NCBI GenBank assembly: GCA_030770425.1
Contig: JASJFT010000008.1
Span: 310,001 to 374,000, forward strand
Source: Darksidea phi
Lineage: Eukaryota; Ascomycota; Dothideomycetes; Pleosporales; Lentitheciaceae
DNA length: 64,000 nt
Direction of reading: 5' to 3'
The number at the start of each line of letters is the position of its first letter. The first letter of the stretch is position 1. The notes under the pieces are model-generated. The model was not told the origin of the DNA and did not search any database. It saw nothing but the letters and a program-made list of their open reading frames with translations. The position numbers and the translations under genes were made by a program. Below, in pieces: positions 37,031 through 49,003 of the stretch.

Positions 37031-38017
37031 ACGCGATCCGTTCTTACAGTCGTCCACTCCTTCGCTGTGTAGTGAAGGATGGTCCGCACCCCCATCATTC
37101 GAACATTTGTGCGTCGAGCAACTAGCATGACAATTCATTGGCCGAGCCATCGAAATCGTTGTTCCAAGACGGTCATGCTGTAACGCTTAACAATCGAGCA
37201 TGCTTTCCGACTCCGAAAGTAAACAGACTACTCTCGCGCGACATCGTTCTTGGTCAGATCCGATCCGAGTCCTGAGCTTAAAATCACTGGATCCATGGTC
37301 GGACCGATACCCGGATCCGGTCCGAGCCACATCAGGTGCACAAGGTTCCGCCCGATCGGGCGCATCAACAGCGTGTGTGCACAACATTTCTGCCAAACTC
37401 AGCTATGCAATCCGACGTTCAAACGTTCGAGTTGAAATGAGCAAACCGCAAATTTTCACCAGAAGTTCTGGGAAGAACCAAGGCAGCTTGATTATGCCGG
37501 CTTCGAACATCCAACCTGCTAGTACGCCTTCGCTCTAGGCTCCAATATGCACGTTCTTATTCAGCGCTATGGACTGTTGGGATGCGTGTGGCCGCCTCAT
37601 TATTGAAGATCACCCCTAGCCCAATAGAAAGGGTCGGTGGGCAGACAGCTACAGCGCCCAAGCGATGGGATATTGAAGCAAGTATGCAGGCACCTACAAA
37701 TGAGGAATAACTTTCGCCGGCACCGGGGTCCGATGCAGCTTGCGGCTGTGTTAACGCCACTAACTTTTACGAGCCGCTCCTTCCGCGTTGATCCTCCGCC
37801 AATAGCGTTTGCAGAGCCAGGATCTCTATGGGGCTATCGTCACCTCTCAACAAGAAAAGCTCACTAGTACACCGCAAATTGCTCACTATCACCATGCGCA
37901 ATACAGCATGATGCAAGGATGGATGGCAATTGTGCTGAGGAAGGAGTAGCGATGCCTTTGCCTCTATGATGCTTTGGCCGCTTGGTGCGCACGGATCTCT
38001 GCCAGCAATTCCGGATA
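37031..38017. other. Intergenic spacer between convergent genes
   Basis: Nearly 1 kb holding the 3' flanks of the bZIP and oxygenase genes. A stretch at 37255-37330 is rich in GATCCG/CGGATC words. No gene recognised. Confidence 0.4.
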
Positions 38018-39694
38018 CTACGGAAGGTCAGCCTCTGAGCTTTGGACCCAACCGGATACCGTCCGGAGGACGGCCGGTGCCGTAGGCGGGAAACTCACCC
38101 ACCGCTCGCCAACGTCCGGATGCGACTTGACCCGGTTCATCAGTGTTGCTTCTCCCAAATGCCCCCACCGACCTTTCACGAACGTAAACTCGACGTCGTC
38201 CTTGCGCGCTGTGCGAGCTTCGTCCCTGAGCCTAAGGACTTCAGCCGGCATGTCCATGGCTTCGAATTGCGCATCATAGCTAACGCCCTGGAAGAATGGC
38301 ACCGAGTACCTCGCGCCCTCCCCTTTCCTTGGACTGAGTACGCGATGCGTTGTAGATGAGCAAACACCATCCGTCAACGCTTCCATGCCTTGCCCGATGG
38401 CGACAACTAAGGTTCCGGCGATGGGCTTGCAGTCCACCCACTCGCCTCTTGCATTCTGAGCTTGGAGCCCTGGCTGGTCACTCGCCTGCAGCAGATACGA
38501 CGTCAGCATGCTGTCTTTGTGCGGGCCAACACCCTGACGCTTGATCTCCCACTCTTTCCTATCCATCTCGCTAGCTCCGGCTGGTAGATCTGAGATATCG
38601 ACTTCAGGATACTTTACTATTTTGAGCTTGTGCTGCTGGTCTCGATCGAAAAATTTATCGAACGAATCGGGAGGGAGACCAATGGCCTCGGCGATCAGGC
38701 TGGTGAAGAGCATGGAAATCTGCGACATGCGGCGCATGTAGTCTTCGTACACTGGCCGGAACGAGGGGAGATGTGTTGGCGACGGCCATTGGTTTGGTGC
38801 CAACAAATTGTGGTACAATGGCGCGTCCGGGCCTGGGATGGGTTGCGGCGTCGAGAGGTCGAGTTGTTCACGGTGATCGATGTTGAGCGCCGTCGTTTCG
38901 TTGTCGAGCTTCAGGTCTCGTCAGCACATAGATACAGTACACCCGCTTCACAAGCTACACCACTAATAGAAAAAGAGGAAATGAGGGGGGTAGAATGGCA
39001 GCTGTGGTCCGTTTCTCGTCTTGTCTTTTATGAATACATGGATGGTCTGAAGATACCCGAAACCTTTCTTTTTTTGTACCGGTTGCTGTCTTTGCTGGTG
39101 TTTGGGATGGTCGGTTGGGTGGATGGGATGGCTTGATGTTCTTGATGCGATTCATGTCCGTATGCGCTGTTTCCTCTTTCCGTACGAAGCTTGTACCCTG
39201 ATATTTTCCTGTCTTGCATTAATATATTCTTGGTGGTTCAGCATCGCATCGCATCGCATACCCTCGTCGGGGGGGTTTTTAATTTCGTCTAGATGCGCCG
39301 CATGTCGTATAGATAGCAGTAGATTCCCTCGAATTGAGAATACCTCTCCTCTCCAAATCCCCCGCCTCCCCCCCACAGCATCAACACCCACACCACAAAA
39401 CATCCACCATAAAATAGAAGAGAAGAAAAGCCAACTCACCCTACTCCACCCCAAAAAACTCTTCTCGTTCTTCATCTCAATGCGCTCCTTCTCCTTCCAG
39501 TCCAGCTCGAAAAACGCCTTACACTCCCTCACCACGTCTTCTATCAGCGTGTCCGGCAGGCCCGTTTCGCTAAGGTACAGAAAGCCTACGTTGAGTAGGG
39601 CGGAGCGGAGAGAGGCGAGGAAGCGGGGTTTTGTGGATGGATTGAGGGCTGCTGAGAGGGGCAGGATGGGGAGCGTTGTGAAGGGGTCGGTCAT
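38018..39694 (-). CDS. 2OG-Fe(II) oxygenase, isopenicillin N synthase-like fold
   Basis: Exon 1 39694-39440 (85 codons) and exon 2 38908-38018 (297 codons) give 381 residues. The intron is 531 bp, long for this genome, with a GTGAGT donor and a weak GAAG acceptor; the join restores FLGWSRLDNETT, as in the family. The N-terminal DIOX_N-like part (RSALLNVGFLYLSETGLPDT) is followed by the catalytic core: HKD at residues 215-217, distal His in TTHRVLS and Arg-x-Ser in ARYSVPFF, the Fe(II) and 2-oxoglutarate ligands. Substrate unknown; fungal members act on small metabolites or serve in gibberellin- or antibiotic-like pathways, but no cluster genes are seen here. Confidence 0.85.
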
Positions 39695-41781
39695 TTTCCT
39701 GTCCTATTTGGAGAGGGTGAGGACGAGGACGAGGTGAGGAGGGGGGGGGGGCGAAATTGAGAATTGTGCCTTGAGCGGGTGGGGGTTGGGTGTTGGGCGC
39801 GCGTATGTAGCGGATGGGAAATCGTGGTGCGCGGTGTTTTACTTGCGTGCTTGCTCGTGTGCGAGATGCAGTGCAGTGCATCACGGCCTTTTCGGGGTTG
39901 GAGGAGGGGAGGGGAGGGGATTGCGTCATCTAGCTAGTAGATTGCAGGGTCCGGACATCCACAACGACACCCCTACTGACCTTGTGCGAGGCGCGATTAA
40001 GTTGATTGTTCTGTAGGAAAGCTCGAGTAGAGATGAGAAGTGGATGTTAATATTTGGCCATCCATTTAAATGCCAGACCGACGGCTGCGAGCTTTAGCCC
40101 TGTGACGAAGAGGAGGGAGCAGGCTTCGAAGAGGAAAACCATGGTTTTTCGGCGCGATGCGAGAAAGCGTTCTTATATACTAATTACACGGTGAGGTTCT
40201 TCATACGAGATGGGGACGAAATGAAGATGGAGATGGAAAGCGCACACCCATCCATCCTTCTTAATTATACCCACCAGCAAACCCCAGTGTGTTGGCACCC
40301 TGCTTCCCCCCCTCCCCTCTTCTCCACCCTACTCCACCCTACTCCACCCTCTCCCCATCTATCCTATATTTTCCACCTGTCGACGATGCTTCCTCGAATC
40401 ATTCGGCCGGCATCACCCCGCGACCTATATTTTGTCGCACCACGTGTCTGTCTCCTAAGCCACTATATCTCCACTCTGGGATGTGATTCGCTGTTTGCGA
40501 CGCACATGACTTGTCGCTCACCCCACTACATTCACTGTTCTTGTTGTCAAGTGGTGGTTGTGGAGACTTGAAAGGAGGGATGCGCACGCGCCGGAGGGGT
40601 GATTTGTTAATGATGCGCGCGTGGTGGGGTTGGTGGATGTTCTTGTGTGTATGGTCGCGTGAGCTTAGCCTTTACGCACTGAAAACCATTGGAGAGCATA
40701 GACAAGCACGCTAAATGTGCTTCTATCAAAATGCTAAAGCGCGAGACAGATACTAAACACTACATATGAGAGTAGACACCGTTTAGTTCTCTCGAACACG
40801 GAACCCGACTCCGCACGAGCCCACAGTACTCCGTCCCACCCACCACCATCCCTCCCACCTACAACAATTCCCCGAAGCGAAGGAACATCCAAACGGCGTA
40901 AGCACCAACGTACCTCCCCTATTTCCCGGAGGCGAGCAAACCAGCCCCGAATACACGGGCCTACGCCCACATCCTGCCGACTAATTTCCCGACGTCCGTA
41001 TTCCCCACCGACATCGGTGTTGGTGGCGACGTACAGTAGCGATCATATGTATGGTGGTTCGTGCTCGGAATCCCGACTTTACACAAGTCCGGAGCCTTGG
41101 TTGTCGGGATTATGTACGGAAGTTAGTGCTTTGTACGGAGGTATGTAGTAGGGTGGGTCGTGCGAGGGAAAAGACCGGGAGGTTTGTTGGGTTGGGTTGG
41201 GCTGGGATTGGATGGGGACTAGAAGCGTTAGGTGGCTTGTTATTGATGCGTGTTGGGTAGGTTGGGTGGCGCGGGTTAAATGGTTGGCGAGAGTGTGTGG
41301 GTTATAGAGCTTGTGTGTTTAGGCATAGTGGTTGTATGATAAGGGACGTGCGTGCGGCGGGTATATACACCGGCAAATTCCGAGGAAACGCTTGTGAGGC
41401 ATGCATATTTTACCATGGATGGTTTTTGGGGACCGAGAGTCATGGTACATCGGTAAAGTTGGGAAGAATGACGTGCAGAACGTGCAGAGGATCTGAGCTG
41501 GGGGCTCTAGTTCGAGCCGAGACTTGGGTCGGGGGGGTGAGTTGGGGTGCGTTGAATCGGCCTGGAGATCTGAGATCTGAGTTGGGGATTAACCGTAGAC
41601 GGGGGAAGGGGGGAGGGATGGTGGCGTGCGTATAGCCGTTGCATAAGAGCATAAGATGCATTGTACTGTTTATGAACATGTATCGTGAATTTATGTCGTC
41701 GGGAATAGCCGTGTAGGGGCCCTGACTCCGCTCATAAGATAAACACCATGAACGTCAAACTCAATGCTGCTGCTTCTAAAA
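39695..41781. other. Intergenic region of about 2 kb
   Basis: Includes the oxygenase promoter. Three ACTCCACCCT-type units occur around 40323-40352. Short frames on both strands (e.g. 41051-41635) are Gly/Arg/Trp-rich and not protein-like. No gene supported. Confidence 0.45.
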
Positions 41782-42135
41782 CTAATTTTCGGCCTCATTT
41801 CTCGCCAGGGCCAAAACTAAATGGCGCGCTAAGAGAACCCATTCGACCGCTGATGCACCGAATACGGCATCCTCTTCTCTTCTGCCATCGTGCCCTTCGC
41901 CGCGACAGGAAGCTTTTTGTTTGCGATCAACGGCATTAGTATTAGCGGCCACGTTCAAGGGCGAGAGGAATGCACCTTCTTTCCGGAGCACGATTGTAGT
42001 ATTCTTTGAGCCTCGTTTGGGAACTATTCGAAGCGCCTCGTCGGCAATTAAAAAACGTGGAATGCGGATGTTGTGATAGAGCGATTGAGCTGCTGCGCCG
42101 AAGTTTGCGAGCGCGAAAAGGAGGAAGCAAGGCAT
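41782..42135 (-). CDS. Possible small secreted protein
   Basis: ATG-started minus-strand frame of 117 residues. The N-terminus MPCFLLFALANFGAAAQS reads as a short signal peptide with a likely cleavage after the Ala run. The rest is basic, with one NTT sequon and hardly any cysteine. No family recognised. The opposite strand is partly open. It may be a secreted peptide gene or a chance frame. Confidence 0.35.
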   Translation of the reverse strand: MPCFLLFALANFGAAAQSLYHNIRIPRFLIADEALRIVPKRGSKNTTIVLRKEGAFLSPLNVAANTNAVDRKQKASCRGEGHDGRREEDAVFGASAVEWVLLARHLVLALARNEAEN

Positions 42136-42514
42136 TGTGATGTTCGGTTGTAGTTCTACTTTGTGCTTGTGTGTCCGCGGGAGTGCTTAGTTGTATGATG
42201 GGGTAGTGGGTTGTACTGGTGATCAAGTACTACAATTTCGAGTGTATACGTAGACAATTAAGAAACAGAAAGAACATGATTCTCATGGCCGAACATTGAA
42301 ACTTTACTACGAATAAGTAGGTTGTAGGTAAGAGATGTCATTTGCAAGGGAATATATACCTGAAATGCAAACAAATAAGAACACAAGGGTTGAATGTGAA
42401 TGACGAGGTATCCAAACGACGTCGCCTGCCAAACGGCCGTGATTCACCTACAACCCTTGTTCTACTCGTAACCTCATGCCTCATGAAATTCCAGCCTCAA
42501 ACTACGTCGTCAAA

Positions 42515-44101
42515 TCATCGCTTCTCTGGCGGGTAGTGTGCGGGCTGTCCCTGGATGGACTCGCCCACGCCCGAGTTATAGCTCGGAGGTGCAGCACTGC
42601 CAAATCCGATTTGGCCAGCAGGGCCCGGGCCTTGACCTGGCGGCAAACCCTCGTTTTTCACCCCTTGCTGGAAATCGGCTGGATTGATGACTCCGCCATC
42701 GCCTCCACCAACCATAACAGACTGCTCGTGGCCCGCCTTGTCCCTGACTTTGCCGACAACCATACCCTTGGCAACAGATGTAATAATGGCTCTACGCGAG
42801 ACGCCGGTAACGTCAATGTAAACTAGACCCACGTTCTTAACGCCACCAGCAAGATTGGATGAGATGGTACCGGCTTCAGCGCCGTATTTGTGTCCGATGG
42901 CTGCACTTGCAGCGGCCCCGCTATTAGTCAAGAGCGTCTTGCCGGAGTACGCAATACCATCAGCCACAGTAGAGAAGGCGATCATGGACTTGTTGAGCAG
43001 ACCAGGCTTGTACTCGGGGTTTGGCGAACCATCCGGCAGCAACGCCTTCGACTTCTTGGATCCCTTGCCAAGGGTGCCTGCCGTGAAATTCTGCGCATGT
43101 TTTGTGATCTGGCCGACCGTCTTCGCCGAGAAGCCTGCCACGCCCGTTGTGAAAGTGTTAATTTGGCGGACGCGCTCGTGTGTCGTGGGCTTGAACACCA
43201 TGGGCTTGTCGTTCGGCCTTGTCTTGTTTATGAACGTCTCGGCGCTTGAAAGCATCTTACTACCGATAAAGCTCGAGGTCGTCACGATGAGGCGAGATGC
43301 AGCTGCTGAGTTTTGCACAAGGCCGGAGTCTTTGTATGCGGGATGGCGGGCCATGTGGAGGTAGTCTTCTGACATGGGCTGGACGACGATGCGCTTGCCA
43401 TCTGGAGACACGACAATCTCGACAGGATCTGTGTCTGTGTTAGTAGGTCGATTGAGAAAGCAGCATGAGAACGAACTTTTCGATCCAGGCTTGAGCTTGG
43501 GGTCCTCGACGATTTGGGCACCCTCGGCCAGCTCGCCTACCACGCTGCCGTTGTCCTCGTCCACAAGCACGATCTCGCCATGCCTGCTAGACCCCACGTA
43601 TCCCTCCCCGGGCTGGTAGTCTGCGGGGTTGTACGGCTTCGCGGCGCCCTTGGACGACTGCGGCGCCTGCGCACGTTCGAGGAAGGCCGTGCATTGTGCA
43701 AGAATGGTCTCGAAAGTATCAATGTCCTCCTGTGTGACGGTGGCTGGACCGGTCCCTATCTTCGGGAACTCGATGCGTGTAAAGGCGCCGCTGTCCGGGC
43801 CGAGGTCCCATCGCGGGATAAGGTAACTGCGCGGCGGCTGGTGGTAGATTTGCGTCGTCGCGGGGAGTGGGAGGTCAAGCTCCGGGGGAAGGTTGAGGTG
43901 GAGGTAGAAGTCTTCCTCGGGCGCTTCGTTCTGGCCATGGACATTGCTGAGGTCCGCGAAGGGCGAGTTTGTGGGGACCATCAACAAAGAGAGCGTCTGC
44001 GCTCCTGAGGGCGTGAGTGGTGTCTCCTCGCCCTGCTGGAGGTGGTAGGCCCTGATGCCTCCAATCGAGTAGAGAAGGCGGGGGTCGCCGTGGCCGCTCA
44101 T
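42515..44101 (-). CDS. Spartin-like protein with senescence domain
   Basis: The frame is continuous from the ATG at 44101 to 42515, but an in-frame 48-bp intron is evident at 43476-43429: GTTCGT donor, a perfect TACTAAC branch site and CAG acceptor. Spliced exons 44101-43477 and 43428-42515 give 512 residues. The N-terminal half is a polar region with YLIPRWDLGPDSGAFTRIEF, resembling the plant-related/MIT-like part of spartin homologues. Residues ~240-430 form a Gly/Ala-rich senescence domain (SRLIVTTSSFIGSKMLSSAE; NLAGGVKNVGLVYIDVTGVS). The tail is Pro/Gly-rich. Spartins associate with membranes and lipid droplets and can carry lipids; that is inferred from family. Confidence 0.82.
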   Translation of the reverse strand: MSGHGDPRLLYSIGGIRAYHLQQGEETPLTPSGAQTLSLLMVPTNSPFADLSNVHGQNEAPEEDFYLHLNLPPELDLPLPATTQIYHQPPRSYLIPRWDLGPDSGAFTRIEFPKIGTGPATVTQEDIDTFETILAQCTAFLERAQAPQSSKGAAKPYNPADYQPGEGYVGSSRHGEIVLVDEDNGSVVGELAEGAQIVEDPKLKPGSKSSFSCCFLNRPTNTDTDPVEIVVSPDGKRIVVQPMSEDYLHMARHPAYKDSGLVQNSAAASRLIVTTSSFIGSKMLSSAETFINKTRPNDKPMVFKPTTHERVRQINTFTTGVAGFSAKTVGQITKHAQNFTAGTLGKGSKKSKALLPDGSPNPEYKPGLLNKSMIAFSTVADGIAYSGKTLLTNSGAAASAAIGHKYGAEAGTISSNLAGGVKNVGLVYIDVTGVSRRAIITSVAKGMVVGKVRDKAGHEQSVMVGGGDGGVINPADFQQGVKNEGLPPGQGPGPAGQIGFGSAAPPSYNSGVGESIQGQPAHYPPEKR

Positions 44102-44884
44102 GTTGCTATGAGGCGTGGGGGAAGCTCGACGGCGGGGTGTAAATAAAGGAGTTTGCTAGCGGTGGTTAAATAGCAAGCCCGGGACGCGCGAAAAGTGAGG
44201 TCAAGAGGAATTGAAGGGTAAAGAGGGGATAGCTATGGCGAGCCTTGTTTGCGGCAACGAGCCTTTTCTATGGCCTGCTAAGGAGTCGATAACCTGCAAC
44301 TGGTGGTGTCGCGCGCTTAGCACTTGTTGCGTCACTGGGGCTGCACAGCCATGTGTGGCGTTGATCCACCCGAACGGCTCGTGATTCGGCGGGTCTAGAC
44401 AGCACAGCCACAGTTCACAGGTGCCTTGAAATTGAAATATGTCAGTGTATTCCACATCACTCGTCACCATTCACGCCTACCTAGCAGCGTAATGAGCAGC
44501 GTCAGTGGACAATGGCATATTTCTTTACTCTCGAGATGCGGACAATGACAGGATTTTCCGTCCTTTGAGATGCGTTACTCACAGGACGATTCATAAAAAC
44601 AGTGCCGGAGCAGGCGAATGACAGTTGATCTCTCATATCGGCTATAGACGAGCAATGTCAAGAATGAAACTGATCCACCTGCATGTTCTAGATGCGATCT
44701 CGTTACACCCTGGTCTATGTAGGTGGTGAGCTCGCTTGCTCCATCGTCCGTTCTCTCCGGAATTTCTCCACCGCCAGCGAAGCTCGCAGATTGCACCATG
44801 AACCTACTCGATCCAACTACAAAGGCCTCTTAAGCATTCTTCTGCGCTTTTCGAACATATCCATCCATTCAGTGCATCAACGAA
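44102..44884. promoter_or_regulatory. Divergent promoter region, spartin-like gene and TRK pseudogene
   Basis: About 780 bases between the two divergent starts. No specific element recognised. Confidence 0.35.
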
Positions 44885-46907
44885 ATGTTCCTTGGCCGAG
44901 TACAAGGCCTTTTTCGCCGCCTTGGCCGTATCGTTCGTGGGAGCTTCTCGTCGCTCAATTTTATCACAATTCACTAAATGTACTTTCTAGCCACATGCCT
45001 GATAGCGAATGTTATATCCTGGGGTGCGTCGACGCCAGCCAGAACCGTCAGCTACACGGAATCTCTATTTCTCGTTGTTAGCGCCATGACACTAGCGTAA
45101 GTACATCTCGGCCCACTTCGGACGATAACGAAGTATCTAAAGTTGAACATCTGCATGGATGCGCTATTGTATACCGATTGTCACCTTAGTGGCTTGAACA
45201 CGGTCAACCTGTCCACCTTGAACACCCTTCAACAGTGCATGCTCTTCTTTCTGATAATGATCGGCTCCACAGTCTTTGTCTCTGCATTCGTGGTCTATGT
45301 TCGGAAGCGAGCTTTCGAAAAGCGCTTTGCACATGTTGCGGACCTGCTACGATACCAAGATCACTCGTTCGACACCTATCTATATTAGCCACCCGAAATA
45401 CTCAACAGGATGCGACACCAATCCAAAATACAATCCACGAGAAGAGGTCGGACGGTGATGAAATCCACGTTAGCTCACCATCGAGCTTGGAGAATGATCC
45501 GCCGGCCATATTACCTTCGAGCCCAACGCCCAGTTCCTTGCGGATAAGGTGTCAGTTAAACATAGCGAACACTTTGTATCGATACGCGACGTCAGCGCTC
45601 TTTCTCATGCAGCCATTGAAAAGAGGCCAATTTCGGCTCGAGGCACAATCAAAGTTCAGCTGGAAACCCCAGAGGCAGCTGAAAAGCACTTACTCTTTTC
45701 GTCCTTGGGCTTCGTATCTCGAAACTCGAATTTCTACCACCTCACTGCAGAGGAACGGGAAAAGCTTGGTGGGTACGAGTACCGCACCATACGCCTGCTT
45801 TCGTGGCTTGTCCCTACTTATCTTATTCTGTTTCAATTGCTTGGCTGTCCAGGCAATGGAGCATACGTCGCTATCAACAAGCCCTCTATAGCACGGAAGA
45901 ACGGCTTGAACCCGTGATGGATGGGCAGTTTCAATGCTGTATCCGCCTTCAACAACTCCGGGATGTCCCTTCTGGATGCAAACATGGTCGCATTCCAAAC
46001 TTCCATTTACATGTTGATGACGATGGGAAACTTGTTACCCTATCTTTCTGCGCCTCATCGTTGGCTGTTATTGAGAGTATCGCCGAAGAACGAAAGGTGG
46101 ACAGACTTGCGCAAAACTCTGCAATTCTTACTAAACCACCCGCGGCGCTGTTACACGAACCTCTTCCCGGCCCGACATACCTGGTGGCTCCTAGCCTGCG
46201 TAGTCTGTCTTAACGGGATCGACTGGGCAGCTTTCGAGGTTATAAATATCGGCAACACGGCCATCACCTCACTACCTGCCGGTATCGAGGTCTTGGACGG
46301 CCTCTTCCAAGCGCTCGCTGTGCGCAGTGGCGGCTTCTACGTGGTTCCGATCCCCAGTGTCCGCATTTCACTCCAGACGCTTTACGTGACCATGATGTAT
46401 ATAAGCCCTTATCCAGTTCTCATCACTGTGCGCAACAGCAATGTATACGAGGAGCGCAGTCTAGGTATCTACGCCGACCACGACGCCAGCCAGGGTTCCG
46501 AACACACAATATCATACTTTGTCTGGGAGCAGCTACGAGCGCAACTTGCGCATGACCTGTGGTATGTGGTTCTCGCTGTCTTTCTCATCTCTATCACCGA
46601 AGGCGGTCATTTTGCGAAAGATCCCGCCGCGCATAGCAACTTCAATATCATCTTTGAAGCTGTCTCCGCGTATGGCTGTGTGGGCATCTCGGTAGGGCTG
46701 CCTGATGAAGCGTATAGTTTTAGTGGCAGGCTACATACATTGAGCAAGTCGGTCCGTTGTGCGGTCATGATTAGGGGTAGACATAGAGGGCTACCCGTTG
46801 CTATCGATAGGGCTGTGTTGCTTCCAGGCGAAGAGCTAGATGAGGCGGAGGAAGAGGTTGGAGAAATTAGAATGGAGCGGACTATGAGTCGAGGGCGGGT
46901 TGTCTGA
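44885..46907 (+). pseudogene. TRK-type potassium transporter, disabled copy
   Basis: The translated blocks follow the fungal TRK order: RGSFSSLNFITIH, MYFLATCLIANVISWG, intron (45098-45189 region, GTAAGT..CTTAG), AGLNTVNLSTLNTLQQ, the hydrophilic loop, REKLGGYEYRTIRLL, FNAVSAFNNSGMSLLDANM, NPKNERW-like HPRRCYTNLFPARHTWW, FQALAVRSGGFYVVPI and C-terminal GRHRGLPVAIDRAVLLPGEE. Conserved positions are broken: TAA at 44975-44977 between ITIH and MYFL, and TGA at 45915-45917 where a Trp codon is expected before WMG. The loop (45330-45550) changes frame and has more stops. Near 46030-46070 the bases for CYPIFLRLIV are in another frame. A functional product is unlikely. Confidence 0.78.
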
Positions 46908-48640
46908 GGGTTCTAGTGTGCTTTGCTTTGCCCGTGAAAACGGTGGTCGCAGTTCATGGATTAGCGCGAAATAAAGCCAATGTTTCGTTCATAAACCTCC
47001 CCGCCGAACTCCGCAACCCCGTATAAAACACTCTTTTCAAGCCGGATACGCCTATACTGCTTCATGATGCGATTGGGTGCTGTGTCACTCACAACAATCC
47101 TCCGAAAACCGACAACGGTAATGAAGAGTAGAATGATAATAAGCAACATGAAAGCAGAAAGAGAACTTTGACGCTGAAATACATTCAAGGGCAGATGTTT
47201 ATCTTGCTGTCAGATGCACTACTTCGATGGTCTGAGAAGGAAAAAGATAGGTGTTCAGAGGTTTGATTCAGCTTCAATGGCCATGTTACGAAAGCGTGTT
47301 ATCCGCAAAGTACAAGCGAAGAGGCTCTCGTACAGCAATTTGCTTGCTGGCAAAATGGTCTTGACGCCCCGACACGACCGCCAACATTATGGCTCGCTGT
47401 ATGAGTTGTGGACGAGTTTGCGAAACACCTTTTGGCCGAGGGATGTTCAGACACTAAGTTAAGCGCAAAGTTCTAGTGTTGAAATCGGCCAACCGTCTTT
47501 GAATTCCAATCGACCACGCTCCTTAATCGCCTTCCATGTAGTCATCCGCCCCGTGCAGGCTTCGATTACAGCTTCTCCCTTGGACTTACATACGCTGTGC
47601 AGAATCTCGTAAATTCTCTCCTTGAATAAACTGTTAGCGCGTGGTAGTCCTGTCATTGGATGCATTTGGGTCAACTGGCGGGTTTTGGTTCCGAGTCCGA
47701 GCCGTTAACTACTTCAATTTTCAACGCACAAGAGCGTCTTAACTTTGTCTATTTGTAAATCCTCGCTGAAATGCCTGGGGTTACTAGCCTTCTTAATGCT
47801 GTAGTTTCCCACTCCTTTGGCCAGGTTACGATATCAGTCCTTTATATTCCTGTCATCCTTTTCGAACGTGGTTAGTACTGCACCTGACCTTTTATAATTA
47901 CTAACGCGAATCTGTGAATAGCTGTTTGAAATCTACGATAGCATCATGGCTCATACCCAAAAGCGTGGGTGAAAATATCGAATGAGTAGCAGCCATCGCG
48001 TCGTCAAACTCGCGGAATAACCCAAAAAGGTGACGCAACAAGGCATTTCGTCCCGAATACCTTGAAATGCAAGAAGGTTGTTGGTTGCAGTCATTACCTA
48101 TGATTGCCTGAGGTGTTACGGTATAACTACAAGAGCAACGGCCCGAGCCTTATAAAAGAGGGCGTAGCGCGTACCGTGGCGCAACGTTCTGAGCCTTGTG
48201 GAGCTAAGGCATTACTCAACGACGTCCGAGACTAGATAAGTAATAGAAAATACTTATAGGGCGTAGCGCGTGCTATGATGTTAAGCGGTAGCGACAGTAG
48301 TCTGCTAGACTCGAGAGTAGCTAGAAACGTGACCTGCTGCCTGCTCAACGCCCCATAAACTTCTTTATCAGCGGAGCGTTGTATTCCGTCCTCCATCCTT
48401 TACAGTCTTATTAATTGCTCTACCTATCCACGCAGCTAGCTCTTCAACCTGCGACGTTACCTTTATCTCGCGACCCTACGAGTGCCCGCGGGGCCGTCTC
48501 AAATGCCATTTCGAAACTCGTCCGCCGCTATACATCGATCCATAGCCCCATGACTTCCGTCGCAGCCACGCAACCGGAGGGCGGCGTCGCCACAGGTGCG
48601 TCGGTGCATCGCTGCCGTGGGTAAAAATATATATATATAT
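46908..48640. other. Gene-poor spacer
   Basis: About 1.7 kb without a convincing gene. Minus-strand frames at 47188-46961 (one hydrophobic segment) and 47674-47459 are short and unsupported. Direct repeats of AGGGCGTAGCGCGT at 48159-48172 and 48258-48271 stand ~100 bp apart, each shortly after a TATAA/TATAG word. Confidence 0.4.
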
Positions 48641-48649
48641 AATATATAT

Positions 48650-48684
<35 letters not shown>

Positions 48685-48894
48685 GGGGGGGGGGGGGGGT
48701 TTGTTTTGCCCCCCGCCAAATTTTTTGCACGTTACCCGCCCGGGTGATGCCGTTGGGTTTTTGGTTTTATTGTTATTTGGGGCTNNNNNNNNNNATTTAA
48801 ATATAAATTATTTTTTTTTTTATTTAAAATTTTTTTTTTTTTAATTTTTAATAATATTTTTTTTTTAATTTTTTTTTTTTTTTTTTTTTATATT

Positions 48895-48937
<43 letters not shown>

Positions 48938-49003
48938 GCGCTACGGGTCACTTTCTTTTCGCCCCCTCCAAATTTTTTGCACGTTACACGCCCTGGTGAT
49001 GCC
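48640..49003. other. Assembly gap with homopolymers and a duplicated flank
   Basis: Ns at 48785-48794 are surrounded by poly-T and poly-G (48651-48699) and by AT homopolymer blocks (48795-48935). The sequence before the gap (48708-48752) and after it (48961-49003) is the same ~44-bp segment with a few substitutions, so the region looks misassembled. Confidence 0.85.

Noticed and set aside
41051..41635. Plus-strand frames rich in Gly/Trp/Arg
   Set aside because: GGT/GGG-biased DNA with no start context or homology pattern.
46961..47674. Three short frames (47188-46961 minus, 47214-47462 plus, 47674-47459 minus)
   Set aside because: Each under 85 residues, no mutual splice pattern and no recognised family; kept only as a note.
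48476..48844. Frames through the second gap
   Set aside because: They consist of poly-Phe/poly-Lys and Xs from homopolymers and Ns.
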